DNA from: Sapria himalayana
Taxonomy: Eukaryota; Streptophyta; Magnoliopsida; Malpighiales; Rafflesiaceae
Assembly: GCA_029783825.1 (NCBI GenBank)
Contig: JAREIK010016253.1
Location: 149,001-213,000 of the forward strand
DNA length: 64,000 nucleotides
Reading direction: 5' to 3'
Under the pieces are notes generated by a model. That model saw only the letters and a list, made by a program, of their open reading frames with translations, was not told where the DNA came from and did not search any database. The position numbers were made by a program, and so were the translations under genes. Shown piece by piece: positions 1-12,811 of this stretch. Positions within the stretch are counted from its first letter, which is position 1. Each line of letters opens with the position of its first letter.

Positions 1-595
1 TGATAATCTTACTCGGTAACAAAAAGAGGTAGAATTTGCCGATTTTGCTTCTACTCTTTTTCTCTTCGCAAAGATAGAAAAAATGGTAAATGTTTGTATG
101 CCTTACCGTTATCTTTTTTCACAGAAACTATAAATAAAAAAATGGATCTAAATATATAAAAAAAAGAGTCAAAAATATAAAAGCTAACTAAAATTATAAA
201 AATTAAATAATTAAAAAAAGATTAAATAGATTTTTATTTCATAAATAAATAAATTTATTGTTAATAATTTATTAAATTTTAATGGTTACTTTTTGTAATA
301 TTAATTATAAATTAATGAAATGAATTTCAGAAAAAAAAATTATTAATGGTTATAAATATGAAGATTAAAAAAATTATATTACTAATAAGCATGAAAACTA
401 ATAATTGGTAATCAAATTTTCAAATTATTTCATTATAAAAAAACAAATTATTTATTATATCCATAAATAAATAATATAAATGTATAACCATAAATAATTT
501 ATAATATTTTATATTATTTTAAATTTATGGATAAATTTATAATGTTAATTCATAAATAAAAGAATAATATTATATTATAATATAGTATTTCATAA

Positions 596-666
<71 letters not shown>

Positions 667-889
667 GGTCATAAATTTTTAAGAATTCATTTTATTTTTT
701 ATGAATATTATATAAAATAATTGTTAAGGCATAAAATTTCATATTATTTGATATAATTTATAATTTATAAAATTCCAAAAATTATGTAAAGTAAAAAGAT
801 CATTAAAAAAAATTATATTTATTATTTTAATAAAAATAGAATATTAAAAACTAATAGTAAAGATCTTACTAAATTATTTTATGCTTATA
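1..889. other. AT-rich intergenic DNA with a CA/TA microsatellite
   Basis: No open reading frame of note and no recognised domain. The stretch is extremely AT-rich, with poly-A and TAAATA-type runs. A perfect compound microsatellite, (CA)n followed by (TA)n, occupies about 598-662. Confidence 0.8.
598..662. repeat. Compound (CA)n-(TA)n microsatellite
   Basis: About 18 CA units run directly into about 14 TA units without interruption. Similar CA-to-TA compound tracts occur at 5498-5540, 39570-39626 and, inverted, at 49190-49260 in this window. Confidence 0.95.
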
Positions 890-2160
890 AATTTCAGTAT
901 GGACAAAAAATAAAACTTGATTTCAAATCAACTTTGGGTCAGTTTGATAGTACTTTTCAAAAGTGTTTATAGTGCTAATTTTAATTCTAAGTATTTTTAG
1001 AATAAAAAAAATTTCATTAGTAATATTTTAAATAACTTTTTTAAAACCCTAAAAAAAAATACTTGAAGTGTTCTTTTAATAATCACACCGAAATATTTAT
1101 TTTTTAAATCATCAAATTTTTTTTGATGTAATTAAAATATCTATGTATAAATCTTTAAATTTATTTTCATTAAAATTTTATGAACCTTTTAAAATTTTTT
1201 TTATATATCAAAAATTTAAAATCTTTTAGTAATTATTTTTTTAAAGATTTCTATAGTCATACTTTTTTTTACTTTAAATAATATAAATTTACTTGCTTAT
1301 TCATTAATTTTGATATTTTTATATATTTCTTTTATTTTATCATACAATTAATTCTTTTAAATTTTTATTAGTAGTAATTTTTATATATGTTCATTTATTA
1401 ATTAAAATATCTTTAAAAATAATTATATGTATTTAAATAATTATTTAATGTTTTTTAATACAAATATTAAAATATCGTAGTTAAATATTTCAGAAAAATA
1501 ATTTGCATAAATTTTTAAAAATTTTATAATCATAAAAATAGTTATTTTATTCTTTATTTATATAAATTTGTATTAGTGTATGTGTGTGTGTGTGTGTGTA
1601 TTTTGAAATTATTTATTTATAATAAATTGTCATTGTAATTATAAGAGGAGAAGATGTGTTTCAAGTATCAATCATCCATAGACAAAGACAAACCTTTAAA
1701 ATACATAATTAGATAAAATATTAAAACAAATAATATATAAATAAATTAAATCAATATAGATTAGCGATGGAAATTATTTCGTGCCCAAATATCCTGGGAA
1801 TAATCCATAGCTAAAATGCATATATTTTGAGAAAATTATCATTTAAGGAATAATCACTTGCAATTAAATATAAAATAATAAAAAAAAATTTTAGAATATT
1901 ATTTAGCGAATGATTTTGTCTCGAACTAATACGCTAGAAAAAATTTGATTCTAAATTCATTGCAAAAATGCCCGCCATTCTTTGTGAAAAAATTTATGAT
2001 AATTTTTGGTAGGGACAATTTTAAATAAAATATTTCAATCCCTAATCCATCACAAATTTATCGCAAATTTTTAATTCAATGTAAAAGCAAATATATCTTG
2101 CTAATCCCTCACTAATTAACTAGAAATTATTTTTCTAGCTAAATTTCCATAGCTAAATAG
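890..2160 (+). repeat. Left arm of a 1.25-kb inverted repeat pair (partner 15626-16880)
   Basis: Reading inwards, this block matches the reverse complement of 15626-16880 over its whole length. Shared landmarks in the same order are a TTTTCAAAAGTG-like box near 950, ATTAGTAATATTTTAAA near 1017, a long AT-rich middle, and a well-conserved stretch near 1645-1730 around AAACCTTTAAAATAC and AAACAAATAATATATAA. The last 400 bp (about 1760-2160) carry the motifs TAGCGATGGAA and TAGCTAAA, which also fill the CACTA subterminal zones at 30.3 and 32.7 kb. Divergence is substantial, so the pair is old. It could be two oppositely oriented copies of one CACTA-family end or a large foldback element. A (TG)n tract at 1577-1600 is private to this arm. 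Confidence 0.75.
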
Positions 2161-2360
2161 ATATTTTCTAATTATGTAGATAGACTTGAAAGATAGATAT
2201 AAATATAGACAGAGAGATAGATAGATAGACAGATAGATAGACAAATAGAAAAATATATAGATAGATAAAAACAGATAGATAGATAGATAGATAGACAAAT
2301 AGATCGATAGATAGATATATAGATAGATAGACAAATAGATCGATAGAGAGATAGATAAAT

Positions 2361-2391
<31 letters not shown>

Positions 2392-3910
2392 CAGATAGTT
2401 AGATAAAAGGATAGATAGAGAGGTATATAGATAGATAGATAGATAGAAGATAGACAAATTAATAAACATTTAGAGAGACCAATAGATAGAAAGATAGATA
2501 GAAAGATCGATAGACAGACAGTTAGATAGATCGATCGATATACACACACACACACAAATAAAGAAAGATATATAAAAAATAAGTTGAAAAATATATAAAC
2601 AAATCGATAGTCAGATAGATAGATAGATAGATAGACAAATAGATAGATAGATAGATTGATTGATCTATAGACAAAAAGATAGATAGAAAGATAGACAAAT
2701 AGATAGAAATATAGACATATAGATAGACAAATAGATAGATAGAAAGATAGATAAAAAGATAGAAGGAATGATAGACAAATAATAGACAAATAGATAGAGT
2801 GATAGATAGAAAGATAGATAGATAGAAAGACAGACATACAGACAGATAAATAGACAGACAGACAGACATATAGATAGATAGATAAATAGATAGATCGATA
2901 GATAAACATATAGATAGATAGATAGAAATATAAATAGACATATATAAAGGGATAAAAAAAATAGATAGATATACATATATAGAGATAGGCAGATAGATAG
3001 ATAGATACATAAATAAATAGAGAGATAGAAAGACTGGTAAATTGATAGACTACCCATCAAATTAAAAGACATATAGAAAGATAGAATAAAAGAAAGAAAG
3101 ATAAATTGATAGATTTATAGATAGATTAATAGGCAGATATATAAAAAAAATAGATAGATAGATAGACAAATAGATAGATATATAGATAGATAGATACACA
3201 TATAGATAGAATGAAAGAAAGAAAGAAAGATAGATAGATAGACAGAAAGATTGATAGATAGATAGATAGACAACTAGACAAGAAGATTAATAGACAAATA
3301 AACTTATATATAGGCAGACAAATAGACATACAAAAAGATTGATTGATAGATAGAAAGACAAATATAAGGACAAATTGATAGATTTATTGATAGGTAGATC
3401 GATATATAGACAAATACATTGATAGATAGATAGTCAAATGGTTAGATAGATTGATAGATAGATTGATAGACATATTAATAGATAGATAGATAGGTATATA
3501 GATATAAAGATAAATAGATAGAGAGATAGATAGATAAATAAATAGACAGATAGATAGAAAAATAGATAGATTGAAATATAGGTAAATAGATAGATAGAAA
3601 GATAGATAAATAGATTGATAAATAGATAGATAGATAGATAGACAGATAGATAGACATATATATATATATATATAAAGAAAGACAAATAAATAAATAGACC
3701 AATAGATAGACAAATAAATCAATAGATAGATATTTAGACAGAAAGATAGATAGACAGATAGATAGAAAGATTGATATGCAGATAGTTAAAATGGTAGATA
3801 AATAGATAGATAAGATGATATATAGATAGATAATCATAAAAGATCGACAAATAGATAGATTTATACATAGACAAATAAGTAGATAGATACCTAGATAGAT
3901 AGATACCTAG

Positions 3911-3941
<31 letters not shown>

Positions 3942-5498
3942 GATATAAAAATAGAGAAATAGATAGATAGATATATAGATAGATAGACAGATAGATAAAT
4001 AGAAAGATTGATTGAGAGATAGATATATAGATAAATAAATAGAAAGATAGATATATAGTTAGATAGATATATAAAAAAGATCTATAGATAGATAGATAGA
4101 TAGATAAAAGATAGATAGACAGATAAATAGTTAGAAATAAGCATATATAAATAAATAGATGGATGGATAGATAGATAAATATATAGATAGAAAGATAGAC
4201 ATACATATTGTTAGATAAATAGATAGAAAAATAGATAATAGATTGATAGATATACGGATATATAGAATGATAGATAGACACATATACACTAATAGATAAA
4301 CATATTGGTAGATAGACAGACAGATATATAGATAGATAAACATGTAGATATACATTTAGATAGATAGACAAATAGATACACACATACATAGACAGATCGA
4401 CTGATAAATGACTTATAGATAGATAGATAGATAGATAGATAGAAAGTATGATAGATAGATTGATATACAGATAAATAGTTATATAGATAGATAGATAGAT
4501 TATTAGACAGATACATAGATAGATAGATACTCAAATAAATAAAAATATTGATAGACAGATAAATAGATAGATTGATATATAGATAGACAGATTGATAAAT
4601 TAAAAGATAGACATATATATAGACATATAGATAGATAGAAAGTTAGAGAAATAGATTGACAATAAGATAGACAAATAAAAGATAGATAGAAGATATATAT
4701 AGATAGATAGATAGATATAGATAGACAGATATAGATAGACAAAAAGATATACTAAAAGGTTGATAGATAGACATATAGACAGATAGATTTACAAATTATT
4801 AAATAAATACATAGATAAATAGAAAAATAAATAAACAATTAGATTGACAAATAAATAGATAGATTTACAGATAGACAAGTAGATAGATAGAAAGATAGAC
4901 ATATAGATTTATTGATAGAAAGTAAGAAAGATAAATAGACTAATAAATAAATATATGGATATATAGGCATATTGATAGATAGATAGATAGTTAGATAGTT
5001 AAATTAGATGGTCATATAGATTAAAAAAAAGAAAGACAAATCAATAAAGAGATAGATAGATAGATAGAGAGATAGACATATAAATACACAGATAGATAGA
5101 AAGATAGATAGACAAATAGATAGATAGATATATAGATTAAGAGATATATAGAGAGAAAGATAAACATATAGATAGATAGACAGATAGAATGATTGAAGGT
5201 TAGAGAGACAAAAAGTCTGACAGATAGACAGACAGATAGATAGACAAATAGATAGGTAGAATGACAGATAGAAAAATTGAAAGACTAATAGACAATATGG
5301 ATTGATAAAAATATTGATATATAGAATGATAGATAGTTTGATAGACATATTGATAGAGAGATATATAGATAGATAGATTGATATATAGATAGATATATAT
5401 ATATATATAGATAAATAGATAGATAGACAAAAAGAAACATTGATAGATATATAGATAGTCAGATTGATAGATTAATAGATAGAAAATTAGATAGATAG

Positions 5499-5539
<41 letters not shown>

Positions 5540-5776
5540 GAAAAACATAGATAAATAGGTAGATAGATACTAAGATAGATATATAGATAGATAGATACTA
5601 AGATATATAAATAGATAGAAAGATAGAAAGGTAAATATATACACAAATAAATATAGAAATAAATAGACAAATAGATATATATGAAGATACCTATAAGTAT
5701 AGACAAATAAATAGACATAAAGATAGATAGATACATAGATACATAGATAGAAAAATAGATATATAGATAGACAGAC
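2161..5776. repeat. GATA satellite array 1
   Basis: About 3.6 kb of degenerate GATA tetranucleotide on the plus strand, interspersed with GACA, GAAA, GATT and short TA or CA tracts, for example (CA)n(TA)n at about 5498-5540. The complementary TATC strand is open in all three frames and would encode YLSI-type repeats. That is a by-product of a 4-bp repeat without stop codons and not evidence of a gene. The array sits directly between sequences with CACTA subterminal motifs (ending 2160) and a CACTA terminus (5776-5917). Confidence 0.95.
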
Positions 5777-5917
5777 ATTTTAGTTTCAAATTCATCACTA
5801 ATCCATAACTAATACGTTGCTAGTATATATTTTAATGTAAAATCAAAAATCCTTTGCTATTCCCTTGCCATTTAGATAGGAATTGATCCCTAGCTAAATT
5901 GATTTTTTCTTGTAGTG
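5776..5917. mobile_element. CACTA transposon terminus (right-hand end)
   Basis: The segment ends in TTTTTTCTTGTAGTG at 5903-5917. This is the reverse complement of CACTACAAGAAAAA, the hallmark terminus of plant CACTA (En/Spm) elements, also present in forward orientation at 32725. Just inside it lies CCCTAGCTAAA, the subterminal motif of the other CACTA ends here. On both outer sides the sequence becomes GATA satellite, so either the array expanded inside the element's subterminal zone or the terminus was inserted into the array. I found no matching opposite end. Confidence 0.7.
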
Positions 5918-5920
5918 GTG

Positions 5921-5943
5921 TAGATAGATCGATAGATAAATAA

Positions 5944-6020
<77 letters not shown>

Positions 6021-7485
6021 TAGACGGATAGATAAATATATAAATATAAAGATATTTGGATTGAAAGATAGATATATAGACAAATTTATAGATTAATAGT
6101 AAAATGGGTAGATATACATATAGATAGATAGATAAATAGACAAATTGATTGATAGATTGATAGACAGATAGATAGAAAGATTTATTGACAGATAGATTGA
6201 TAGATTGAAATATAGATAGATAGATAGATAGACAAATAGATAGACAGATAGATAAACAGATAGATAGACAGATAGATAGACAGATAGGTAGACAGATTGG
6301 AAGACAGATAGATTATAGATAGATAAATAGATAACTAGATAGTCAGATTATTAGACAAATAGATATAAAGATTATTAGATAGATAGAAAGAATATAGATA
6401 GATAGACAGATTGATAGAAAGAAAGAAAGATAGATAGATACTTTAAAATAGATTGATAATTAGATAGATAGATATTTAGATAGATTTATAGATAGAGAGA
6501 TAGACATACAAAAAGACTAAATAACTGACAGATAGATAGACAGCCAAATAGATAGACAGATAGACAGATAGATAAATAAATAGACAGAAACATAGATAGA
6601 TAGACAAAATAATCATTAGATAGATAGACAGATAAATAGAAAGATCAATAGATAGATTTTTAGACAAATATATAGATATATAGTAAGATTGATAGAAATA
6701 TTGATAAACAGATAGATAGATAGATTGATAGATTGATATATTAATAAATAGATTGATAGATAGAAAGATTGATTGATTGATTGATTGATACACAAATAGA
6801 TAGATAGATTGATAGATTATTAGACACATAGTCGGATAGATAGATAGATAGTTACTTAGATATATAGATATATAGATAGAAAAATAAAAAGATAGAAAGA
6901 TAAATATTTAGATAATCAAGATAGACAGATAGATTGACAAATATATATATATATATATATAGATAGATTGATAGATAGATAAAAATATAGACATATTGAT
7001 AGAGTGAAAGAAAGAATGAAAGATTGATAAATAGATAGAATGAAAGATTGATAAATTAATAGATAGATAGGTATAGAGATAGATAGATAAAAATATAGAT
7101 ATATAGATAGACAAATAGATATATTGATTGATTGATAGTTAGATAGATAGATAGACAGATATATAGAATATAGATAGATAGATTCATAGATAGAAAAATA
7201 GATAAATTGATAGACAAATTGATAGACCAATAGATAGATAGAAATATAGTCATATAGATATTAAAAAATATATATATAGATAGAAAGATAGATATACATA
7301 TAGACAAATAGATAGATAAATAGATAAATAGTTAGATATATATATATATATACACAAATCGATACAAAGATATATAGAAAGATTGAAAAAAAGTTAGATA
7401 GATAGATAAATACACAGATAGATAATTAGATAGATAGATAGTCAGATAGATAGACTTATAGAAAGATAGATAGATAAATTAGCAA
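5921..7485. repeat. GATA satellite array 2, with a 70-bp (AT)n tract
   Basis: Continuation of the GATA-type satellite beyond the CACTA terminus. A pure (AT)n tract of about 70 bp lies at 5949-6018. The array ends at the LINE insertion site and resumes at 14286, showing that arrays 2 and 3 were one block before the LINE inserted. Confidence 0.95.
7469..7485. repeat. LINE target-site duplication, left copy
   Basis: The 17-bp sequence GATAGATAAATTAGCAA is repeated exactly at 14286-14302, immediately after the poly-A tail of the LINE. This defines the insertion boundaries. Confidence 0.95.
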
Positions 7486-7570
7486 CTCAACCCGTAGAGA
7501 GAGAAAATCCCTCTTTCTAGAGAGAGAAAACCTCCATCTGAGCTCAAATCAAGCTCCTTTCAAGTGCAAA

Positions 7571-8918
7571 ATGGAGCAAAATGATTTATTCACAAAGAAT
7601 AAATCATTTGCCTTGATAACAAAGGAGCCCGCACCATACTCGCGTACTTTCGGAGCAAAAAACAGGAACCCCATTATAGTTTTTTCAGACGACGAGTTAC
7701 AGAAGCTCAAGGAGCCTTATCAATACATGCTTATCGGCAAATTCTCCCACGGCAGGCCTCGCCCGAGCGATGTACAATAGTTCTTCTCCTCTCTGAAGCT
7801 CATGGGAAGGGTAAAGCTGGACGATTATGATGCGAAACATGTGTTTATTCAGTGTTTTTCAGTTGATGATTATTATCGCATATGGCACCGTGGAGCATGA
7901 CAAGTAAGTGGTTTCCTCATGCGCATGCTGAAATGGACGAAGGACTTCAGTCCAAAGGTGGAGGCGCCTGTTGCTCCGGTTTGGTTCTCTTTGCCGAACC
8001 TTCCTATATACCTGTTTAATGCTAATCCTCTCTATGCGATAACCTCTTGTTTGGGCAAACCTTTGCTTTGGGATGAGGCCACTGTGACATTAACTCGGCC
8101 TAGTAAGGCTCGAGTATGTGTAGAGTGTAATCTCCTTACTCCTCTGCCTAATGAAATTTGGATAGGAGAGGGCGAAGATGGGCAGAACAATGGCTATTGG
8201 CAAAATGTCATACCCGAAAACATGCCCTCATATTGCTTAATCTGTAATAGGCTTGGGCACGATAAATCTGAATGTAAAATAGGTAGAGAGCCGATAGGAA
8301 AGGTGAAAGGGCAAGTAGCTGCAATAAGAAAAGTAGAAACATGGATAAGGAGGGAGGATGTGGCCCCGAACCCTCTAGGTTTAGAGGATGAAGAAGAGGA
8401 GAGTAAGAGAGAGAATGGGAGTTTTTTCTTGGAGGAGGAGGGAGATGGAAGCATTAGGGAGGTAAGCATAGTGGGTAGTAATGAAGAGAATAAGGAAGAT
8501 AGATTGGGAGGTGGTGAAATTTAGAAGAAAAAGTGCTAGGAAAAATAAACATAGAAGGCTGTTAAAAGAAAAAATAGAAGATTACAGCTGGATAGAGGAG
8601 GATCTCCTAGACTTTCCGGATGAAGATTCGGAGGTGTTTAGTTGCCCTCAATTAGGTAAAGAGGAAGTTAAGAAAGAAAGTTACTTAGGAGAAGCGAAGG
8701 ATGATTTAGAAATGTACGATAAAATTGGTGAAAATTTAAATAAATTTCAATCTATGGAAGCCATAAGGAGAATGGCTATGCAACTCGGTAAACTAGAAAA
8801 ATATAATGTATTATCTCAATCTATTCCTCCCAAGAGTGCTAGAAATATGAGGAAAGATAAAAAATATGATTCAAAATGCATAACTAGATTACAATCCAAA
8901 TTAGGTTTTAATGGATAG
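7571..8918 (+). pseudogene. LINE ORF1 (DUF4283 and CCHC zinc-knuckle protein), broken
   Basis: The predicted product is the nucleic-acid-binding ORF1 protein that packages LINE RNA. The start at 7571 opens a frame with a conserved KFSHGRP segment. DUF4283 follows, visible as MRMLKWTKDFSPK, then PVWFSLPNLPIYLF and RPSKARVCVE. The zinc knuckle is CLICNRLGHDKSEC, a CX2CX3GHX4C pattern, and an acidic, lysine-rich tail ends the protein. In-frame stops occur at 7778-7780 (TAG) and 7898-7900 (TGA, at a position where Trp is expected), and a frameshift near 8500 moves the tail into the frame of 8481-8918. The stop at 8916-8918 overlaps the ORF2 start. Minus-strand open frames across this region are shadows. 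Confidence 0.9.
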
Positions 8919-11900
8919 ATATATGTATTGGAATATCAGAGGGGTGGCAAATAACCCTTCGATAAATAGGCTTAAAAATCTGATTAAAACATATAAAATT
9001 GCTTTAGTAGCTATAGCAGAACCTATGACACAGCAGGATCAAATAATAAAATATAGTAGAATATTAGGGTTTAATAATTCATTTTCTAATTTAAATAGTA
9101 AACTCTAGTTAATGGGGCATAATAATCTAGACATTGAAATATTAAAAGACACAGAACAAATAATACACTTTAAAATGAATAAAAATACAGAATATATAAT
9201 ATCGGTGGTATATGCTAAAAATGATAAAAAAGCTAGGTTGGTTTTATGGGAGGAAATGCGGGATATAGCATCAAAAAATACTCCTTGGTTAATAGGAGGA
9301 GATTTTAATGTAATTAGAAGCTCATTAGAGAAGAAGGGAGGAAAAACTCCGAACACAATAGCAATGTCTCAATTTAATGAGGCGATCTCTAAATCAAGTC
9401 TAATGGAAATAGCTTATACGGGCTCAAATTACACCTGGTGTAACAACTGGAGTAAAAGAAGGGCAATTTGGGCCAGATTGGATAGGGTAATGTGTAATGC
9501 TAAGTGGGCAGCCTCGCACGGGTCTACATCGCTTAGGCATTTAACAAGAACCTGTTCAGATCACTCTCCAGTTCTTATAAATATTCATCATAATAAAAGG
9601 AGCATAAGAAGCTTTAAATTTCAAAATATGTGGGGAAAGCATCCGGAATTTGAAAAATTGGTGAAAGAATCTTGGTCAGAGCCAGCACAGGGTAAACCGA
9701 TGCAGGTTCTAATGTTCAAGTTAAACAGACTTAAAAAACATTTAAAATCATGGAATAAGGAAGTTGTTGGGAATATAAATCTGAAAATAAAACAAGCAGA
9801 AGAGAAGGTAGAAAAATTAGAAATTGAATATGATAATAAAAATGATGATAAGATTAGACAAGATTTAAATAAGGCTAAAGCTGAATTGAGCTTAAAATTA
9901 CATATGGAGGAGGTATATTGGAAACAACGAGCAAAAATTAAATGGCTAAAAGAAAGCGATAGAAACACTAAATTTTTTCATAATATGAGTAAAATAAAAA
10001 CTCAGAAAAATAGAATTAAAGCTTTAAAAAACACGGAAGGAAAATGGATAGAAGAAGACAAGCAAATTGGAACTCTCTTTGAGTTTTTTTTAAATCACAC
10101 TTATGTGGGCATGTGTCTTACGAAGGGAACTCCTTAATACAGGAGATCAGGGCTTCCATTACACAAGATCAGAATCAAATGATGGAAAATATACCAGAGG
10201 AGTAAGAGGTAAAAAATGTGGTTTTTAATTTTGATAAAGATAGTGCAGCGGGTCCAAACGACTAGAATAACTATTTCTATTAGTTAAATTGGCCCATTAT
10301 TAAACATGATCTAGTTTTAGCAATTGCCAGCTTTTTCGTCGGTGCAGATATCCCTAAAGCCGGGGCAAACTCATACATAGTTCTTATTCCTAAAAAAGAT
10401 GCCCCACAGATATGTGAGGATTTCAGGCCAATAAGCTTGTGTAATGCGATTTATAAGATTTTAGCCAAAATAATTCAGAATAGGTTAAGTAATATTTTGC
10501 CATTAATAATCTCACAAGAACAAATGGGTTTTGTTAAAAACAGACTGATGATTGAAAATATCAGGTTAGCATCAGAAATGATGAAAAACATTTCAGCTAA
10601 AACAAGAGGGCACAATCTAGCTATCAAGCTGGATTTGTCCAAGGCATTTGACAGGGTTGAATGGGATGTACTTTGCTTTGTACTGAGAAAATATGGTTTC
10701 TCCGAATTATGCATAGATTTAATTTATAGATGTGTTTCGAATGTTTGTGTTAGAATTATTATAAATGGAAATATAGGTAAAGAATTCAAACCAAAAAGAA
10801 GTCTAAGGCAGGGAGACCCCTTATCCCCCCTACTATTTGATATATATCTAGAATTGCTTATTCTTAATTTAAACAAAAGAATGTCGGAAGGGAAAATTTT
10901 ACCTTTTAGACAACCTAAAAACACTCCGAGAATAGGTTGTTTGGCCTATGCTGATGATTTAATAATTTTCACAAATGCAAGTAAAAGATCTATAATATAC
11001 CTTATAGAATTACTACAACTATTTGAATTAGAAACAGGTCAGGTGGTAAATAAAAAGTAGCGCCAGTTTATACTGGGAAAAAAAGCGTTGAAGAAAGATA
11101 TAAACAAAATTAAAAATTTAACTGGTTTCACCCAAAATAAGGGAGCTTTAATTTATTTAGGCTGCCCAATATTTGAAGGAAAATTGAAAGAGGAATATTT
11201 AGCACTGCTGCAAGAAAAAATGAGAAAGAAAATAGCTGGTTGGAAAGAGGACTTACTAGGATTTGGTGGACGGGTTACATTAATTTCGCACGTGCTCCAA
11301 AGCACGCTGGTTCATATCCTATCCGTAATACACCCTCCGAAGAAATTCACAAAGAAAATAGAAATGGAGATGACAAATTTTCTATGGGGCAAAAAAGAAG
11401 GGAAGAATAAAATTCATTGGAAAAATTGTGGAGATATTTGTTATCCAAAAGCAGAGGCAGGTTTAGGAATAATCTCTCTACAAGATATGGCCACCGCATG
11501 GAATTGCAAAGGATGGTGGAGGTTGAAGGAAAATGACAGTCATTGGGCAAAATATATGAGGGCAAGATATTTAGAAAAGCAGCCCAAGAAAGTTTCAAAT
11601 AATTGGAAAGCCTTGGAAAAACAAAAGGAAAAAGTAGAATCCCATTCAATATTAAAAAAGAGTGGTTGGAAATGGATCCTAACACCACAAGGTAATTTTA
11701 CACTTAAATTGGTAAAGGAATTAATTAGGAAAAAAAAGCCTGTTCAATCTATATCTAAATGGGTCTAGAGGGCAGGTATACCACAGAAAATGTGCTCGCT
11801 AGCATGGAAAGTAACAACAAATGCAATACCTGTGGATACTAATGTTCAAAGAAAGGGCATTAAATTGGTGTCTAGATGTGAATGCTGCTTAGAGGAAGAA

Positions 11901-12811
11901 GAATCTATGGATCACCTATTTTCGAAAGGTAAAATCGCCTTACAGGTCTGGAAGAAATTTGATGAAACAAAGCAAATCATTAAAAGAGAAGATGGTATAA
12001 TTGAACGAATTAAAACATGGGAAAAATTAATCTCTACTAATCCTACTAGAATCTGGCTTAATATGTACTTACCCACATGTAATAATATGGTGTATATGGA
12101 AGGCTCGAAATAGGAGTAGGTTTGAAGGAAAGAAAATGGACACGAATGCAATTTCACAAGAAATCAGGCAGGAAATAAGTAACATTTCAAATTTTAACCC
12201 TGTAATTTTAAATAAAATAGACACAGAAAAGAAAGCAAAACGGGAATGGTTCCTAAATATAAAAATAAATAAACAATATTCGGCGAAAAGTATCTCTTGG
12301 AACAAACCTCCGGAAGGAAAACTCTCATTAAATACGGATGGAAGCTTTAATAGGGACACATGTATAGCGGGGGGAGGTAGATTAATAAGAGATTCTTTAG
12401 GAATAGTTTTGAAAGCTTTTACTATAGTTAGTGTAGCAGCCTCGGCTCTACATTCAGAAATTAGAGCATTAAATTTAGGTTTAACTGTTTGTAAAAAATT
12501 AGACTATAAGAATATTCAAATACAGGTAGATTCATTGCTATTAGTCAATTTAGTAACAAAGAAAATATCTCTTTGGAAACATGAAGAGGAATTAAAAATT
12601 ATTTTGAATCTCATAGAAGAACTGAATGCATCAATATTACATATATATATATAGAAAGCTAAACACCCCGGTAGATAATCTTGCAAGGCTAGGATCGCAA
12701 AAAGGAGAAGCAGAATATGATGAGGTTACTCTGCCGATAAAAATAAAAGGCCTAGTGGAACTAGACAAGAATGCAATTCCCTATGTAAGAGTTAGTAAGG
12801 GTAGAAAGTGA
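8911..12811 (+). pseudogene. LINE ORF2 (endonuclease, reverse transcriptase, RNase H), broken
   Basis: The polyprotein nicks target DNA and reverse-transcribes LINE RNA. The start ATG at 8911 overlaps the ORF1 stop by 8 nt. The AP-type endonuclease (8911-9600) shows WNIRG, AEPM, GGDFNVI, TWCNNW, RLDRV and SDHSP. The reverse transcriptase (about 10230-11050) shows DFRPISLCN, KLDLSKAFDRVEW, LRQGDPLSPLLF and YADD at 10947-10958. A zf-RVT-like segment (about 11875-11960) keeps CECC and DHLF but seems to lack the last Cys. RNase H (about 12310-12640) has NTDGSF, a conserved Glu in HSEIRAL, and QVDS. Breaks include TAG 9106-9108, TAA 10135-10137, several stops at 10200-10290, TAG 11058-11060, TAG 11766-11768, a frameshift at 12113-12136, and a TA-repeat slippage near 12645. 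Confidence 0.93.

Noticed and set aside
890..960. Possible hAT-type terminus at the outer edge of the inverted arms
   Set aside because: A TTTTCAAAAGTG-like box is present in both arms, but I found no convincing terminal inverted repeat edge or 8-bp duplication.
2116..7307. Many long minus-strand open frames rich in Tyr-Leu-Ser-Ile
   Set aside because: A TATC repeat has no stop codon in any frame of that strand, so open frames arise automatically. They show no start context, no conserved domain and no codon bias beyond the repeat. The same applies at 14296-15475, 27223-30133 and 48815-51687.
8194..12359. Minus-strand open frames across LINE copy 1
   Set aside because: They are shadows of the plus-strand LINE ORFs, which carry clear domain motifs. 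The minus frames show none.
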